A DNA stretch of 64,000 nucleotides from Candidatus Thorarchaeota archaeon (GTDB lineage Archaea; Asgardarchaeota; Thorarchaeia; Thorarchaeales; Thorarchaeaceae). The position numbers and the translations under genes are program-made. The DNA lies in the NCBI GenBank assembly GCA_004524445.1, contig SDNP01000005.1, forward strand, positions 37,522 to 101,521, written 5' to 3'. The notes under the pieces were generated by a model, which was given only the letters and a program-made list of their open reading frames with translations, made no database searches and was not told where the DNA came from. Positions 61,841-64,000 of the stretch are shown here, in pieces. Every line of letters begins with the position of its first letter. Within the stretch, counting starts at the first letter, position 1.

Positions 61841-62291
61841 ATTTATCGAATGATATTTTTCTTAGTGACTCAAAATTATCGACGACATACATATCTTCGA
61901 TTTTGACTTCCATTATTGCTGAGTCCTCTGACTCCACAAAGTCGGTCAAGGTAGGGTGCTTATTCAGCAATAGCTGAGCGTAGTCACTTCTCTTTGTTCC
62001 ATCCACTTCTTGGGCAGTACCCACTACTGCTATTGATGTGGTATTAGTATAGTCCGTCGGTTTATGTTCTCGATCATCTATCATGAGTGTTACTCGCGGG
62101 TTTGCCTGCATGTAACGGTATTTTTTCCGGGCCCTCATTGTCGCGAATATCACATATCTCAAGTCATCAGTTACTACAAAGGCCACAAGACACGAGTAGG
62201 GGTCATCGTTTTTGGATACACCCAGTACTGCAATTCTTTGGTTACTGAAGACGTTGCTCACGGTTGAGCGAAGGGATTCATCAATTGTCAT
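61839..62291 (-). CDS. Pyridoxamine 5'-phosphate oxidase-family flavin split-barrel protein
   Basis: A 150-residue split-barrel protein. RIAVLGVSKNDDPYSCLVAF, YVIFATMRARKKYRYMQANPRVTLMIDD and SIAVVGTAQEV follow the usual strand order of PNPOx-like proteins that bind FMN, F420 or heme. True pyridoxine synthesis is unlikely for such a short standalone member, and F420 or FMN reductase-type activity is more common. The gene is 6 nt downstream of the aspartase stop on the same strand, so the two are likely cotranscribed. Confidence 0.8.
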   Translation of the reverse strand: MTIDESLRSTVSNVFSNQRIAVLGVSKNDDPYSCLVAFVVTDDLRYVIFATMRARKKYRYMQANPRVTLMIDDREHKPTDYTNTTSIAVVGTAQEVDGTKRSDYAQLLLNKHPTLTDFVESEDSAIMEVKIEDMYVVDNFESLRKISFDK

Positions 62292-62297
62292 TCAATG

Positions 62298-63758
62298 TCA
62301 CTCTATTTTCTTTGTCCCACCCATGCGTTCGGGTTCATAATTTGGAATATCTGTAGGGCGTGTCATTCGCTGCGGTGATAGAAGTTTATCAAGCCGGTCT
62401 TCTTCAATCAAGTCCCATTCAAGGACAATTTCCTTTACGGTCTTACCCGTTCGGAGAGCTTCTTGGGCAATCTCACTCGCCTTTTCATAACCCAAAACTG
62501 GATTCAAAGCAGTAGCGAGACCAACACTTCGCTCTACAACTCTGAGCCCCTCTTCATTGGGTTGAATGCCTCTAATGCATTTATCCGCGAATATCGGAAT
62601 TGAGTTCTTGAGAATTTTCAATGCTTGGAAAAAGTTGTATGCTATGACTGGTTCGTAGGCATTCAATTCTAATTGTCCCTCCTGAGCTGCCATGGTAATC
62701 GTTGAGTCATGACCGACAACTTGGAAGGCAACCTGTGATATCATCTCAGGGATTACGGGATTGACTTTTCCGGGCATTATGCTTGAACCCGGCTGAACAG
62801 CGGGCAGCACTATTTCATGGAATCCCCCAATAGGACCAGATGAAAGTAAAATCAAATCTCCACTTATTTTTGCCAAATTGACGGCAAGTACTCTCAGCAA
62901 TGCTGAAGCGTGTACAAACTCATCCGAATTTTGGGTGTCATCAATTAGATTTTCGGCTGTTGTCATCTTATCTAATCCCGTCACTTCTCGGAGGTGTTTT
63001 TCAGCAAGCTCGATATATTCCGGGTCAGCATTGAGTGACGTTCCAATAGCTGTCGCCCCAATATTGTGCGTCATTAGAACATCCATTGCCATTCCGATTC
63101 GCAACAGGTCTCGCTTCAATGCTCCCGACCATGCCCCAAATTCCTGACCCAGCGTTATTGGCACTGCATCCTGCATCTCCGTCCTACCAAGCTTCAATGT
63201 ATCACTGAATTCTTCTGACTTCGCATCTAGTGCAATTATGAGTTTCTCTAATGCATTACTCAGGTCTCGCATGCCATAGATAGTGGCAATCTTAATGGCA
63301 GTTGGATAGACATCGTTTGTTGACTGACTCATATTCACGTGATCGTTTGCGTGAATGGGATACTGCGTATTCTTTGAATGACCCAAGATTTCATTTGCTC
63401 GAGAAGCAATTACTTCGTTGGCGTTCATATTTGATGATGTGCCTGCACCACCTTGTAGCATGTCCACTATGAATTGGTCGTGTAATTGCTCATCAATTAT
63501 CTCATCACATGCTTGGCAAATCGCATCTGCATATTCCTCTTTCAGGTGACCTAGCTCCCGATTTGCCTTCGTGCAGGCCTTTTTGACCATCGCCAATGCT
63601 TGAATTAGGGTGGTATAGCGTTCAAGCATAACTAGCGAAACACCAAAGTTCTCCTTGGCTCTGAGGGTTTGAACACCCCAGTAAGCATCAGCAGGAATTT
63701 CTCTTACTCCTAGGAGGTCTCTCTCCTTTCTGAATTCTCCTTTAGGTTCTTCGTTCAT
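62298..63758 (-). CDS. aspA: Aspartate ammonia-lyase (fumarase/aspartase superfamily)
   Basis: A 486-residue member of the class II fumarase/aspartase superfamily. GSSIMPGKVNPVIPEM is the signature loop with catalytic Ser, TSSNMNANEVIA and NDHVNMSQSTNDVYPTA are substrate-binding segments, and GRTEMQDAVPITLGQEF favours aspartase over fumarase (GRTHLQDA type). Aspartase interconverts aspartate with fumarate and ammonia. The frame extends 35 codons upstream into the end of the next gene, and the ATG at 63758 avoids this and gives the normal N terminus (GEFRKERDLLGVREIP). It probably forms an operon with the split-barrel gene. Confidence 0.88.
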   Translation of the reverse strand: MNEEPKGEFRKERDLLGVREIPADAYWGVQTLRAKENFGVSLVMLERYTTLIQALAMVKKACTKANRELGHLKEEYADAICQACDEIIDEQLHDQFIVDMLQGGAGTSSNMNANEVIASRANEILGHSKNTQYPIHANDHVNMSQSTNDVYPTAIKIATIYGMRDLSNALEKLIIALDAKSEEFSDTLKLGRTEMQDAVPITLGQEFGAWSGALKRDLLRIGMAMDVLMTHNIGATAIGTSLNADPEYIELAEKHLREVTGLDKMTTAENLIDDTQNSDEFVHASALLRVLAVNLAKISGDLILLSSGPIGGFHEIVLPAVQPGSSIMPGKVNPVIPEMISQVAFQVVGHDSTITMAAQEGQLELNAYEPVIAYNFFQALKILKNSIPIFADKCIRGIQPNEEGLRVVERSVGLATALNPVLGYEKASEIAQEALRTGKTVKEIVLEWDLIEEDRLDKLLSPQRMTRPTDIPNYEPERMGGTKKIE

Positions 63759-63852
63759 ATCATCACATCTTACTGGGCACATCATCATCTGGCAAATACT
63801 TGAATTACGGTAAATGCAAACTGGGTTTTCAGTGTATTGAATCCCTGGAATT

Positions 63853-64000
63853 TTAGTATCCAACTGCTTGCCCGTCTTTTCGATAATCTGAACCTGCTAT
63901 CCATGCATTTCCATTCACAAAAATAGCTTGTCCACCACCAAAACCAAATGAGGTTTCATGCACCAGCCTATGTCCTTTGAGACGTAATTGACCTTGAATA
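63853..64000 (-). CDS. ggt: Gamma-glutamyltranspeptidase, C-terminal end (cut by window edge)
   Basis: The last 49 codons of a gene that enters from the right edge. KGHRLVHETSFGFGGGQAIFV then IAGSDYRKDGQAVGY and stop matches the C terminus of gamma-glutamyltranspeptidase small subunits (GxxDPRxDGxAxGY). The family cleaves gamma-glutamyl bonds by an Ntn-type mechanism, with the catalytic Thr outside the window. It lies upstream of aspA on the same strand, about 95 nt away. Confidence 0.8.
   Translation of the reverse strand, partial: IQGQLRLKGHRLVHETSFGFGGGQAIFVNGNAWIAGSDYRKDGQAVGY

Noticed and set aside
1..64000. tRNA or rRNA genes, CRISPR arrays, insertion sequences, integrase or attachment sites
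   Set aside because: I looked through the intergenic regions for T-loop consensus, regularly spaced repeats and transposase-like frames and saw none. A tRNA and RNA model scan would be needed to be certain.

Overview
The window is archaeal and most likely from an Asgard archaeon close to Thorarchaeia. The placement rests on sequence character, not on a marker gene. Evidence for Archaea: PurP in place of bacterial PurH, a free PurS and small PurL, type 2 IPP isomerase, an ADP-forming acyl-CoA synthetase alpha subunit, a thioferritin-like protein, comD/comE-type genes, GGTG-type ribosome binding sites with many GTG/TTG starts, and TATA boxes about 25-30 nt before starts. Very large surface proteins with a C-terminal membrane anchor, and a 7TM protein with a cytosolic alpha/beta domain, fit Asgard genomes. 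I see no tRNA, rRNA, CRISPR array or intact insertion sequence.

Layout. 1-4813: the end of an unknown gene, acdA-like, fni and small unknown genes. 4816-17232: one long purine locus on the plus strand (purN-purF-purP-purP2-purC/S-purQ-purL-purE/M-purD-guaA). It starts at a strong, apparently leaderless promoter with a GC palindrome between TATA box and start codon. Two genes are fusions (PurC-PurS, PurE-PurM). purB, purA and an IMP cyclohydrolase are not in the window. 17320-24230: HDAC-fold deacetylase, amidohydrolase, glutaredoxin-like, PRC-barrel, a TGT-superfamily paralog and an MBL hydrolase. 24325-33784: a DUF255 thioredoxin-fold protein, a substrate-binding protein with apparently swapped halves facing a membrane-anchored C39-like peptidase, a radical SAM/SPASM enzyme, a GNAT gene and a degraded GNAT pseudogene, and small membrane proteins.

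33829-37438 holds a membrane protein, a broken secreted-protein gene and a divergent ubiquitin-like (MoaD/ThiS) plus E1-like pair. The pair is flanked by two directly repeated, structured elements. 37439-44614 has a giant surface protein, a NifX-fold protein, and a comD/comE-type TPP decarboxylase pair lying between two paralogous zinc-ribbon membrane proteins. 45339-46224 is the decayed remnant of a complex I/group 4 hydrogenase-type operon (nuoB end, nuoC, frameshifted nuoI). 46406-58797 carries a 7TM protein, a hydroxyacid dehydrogenase, two tandem paralogous beta-helix surface proteins of about 1200 aa, each closed by a terminator-like hairpin, and another anchored surface protein.

58958-64000: an unknown gene, NIF3-like, a structured intergenic region, a thioferritin-like gene with a highly structured possible pseudoknot leader, a flavin split-barrel protein, aspartase and the 3' end of gamma-glutamyltranspeptidase. 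The most promising undescribed elements are the paired structured repeats at 35528 and 37327, the ferritin leader at 61220-61279, and the inverted-repeat region at 61033-61166.
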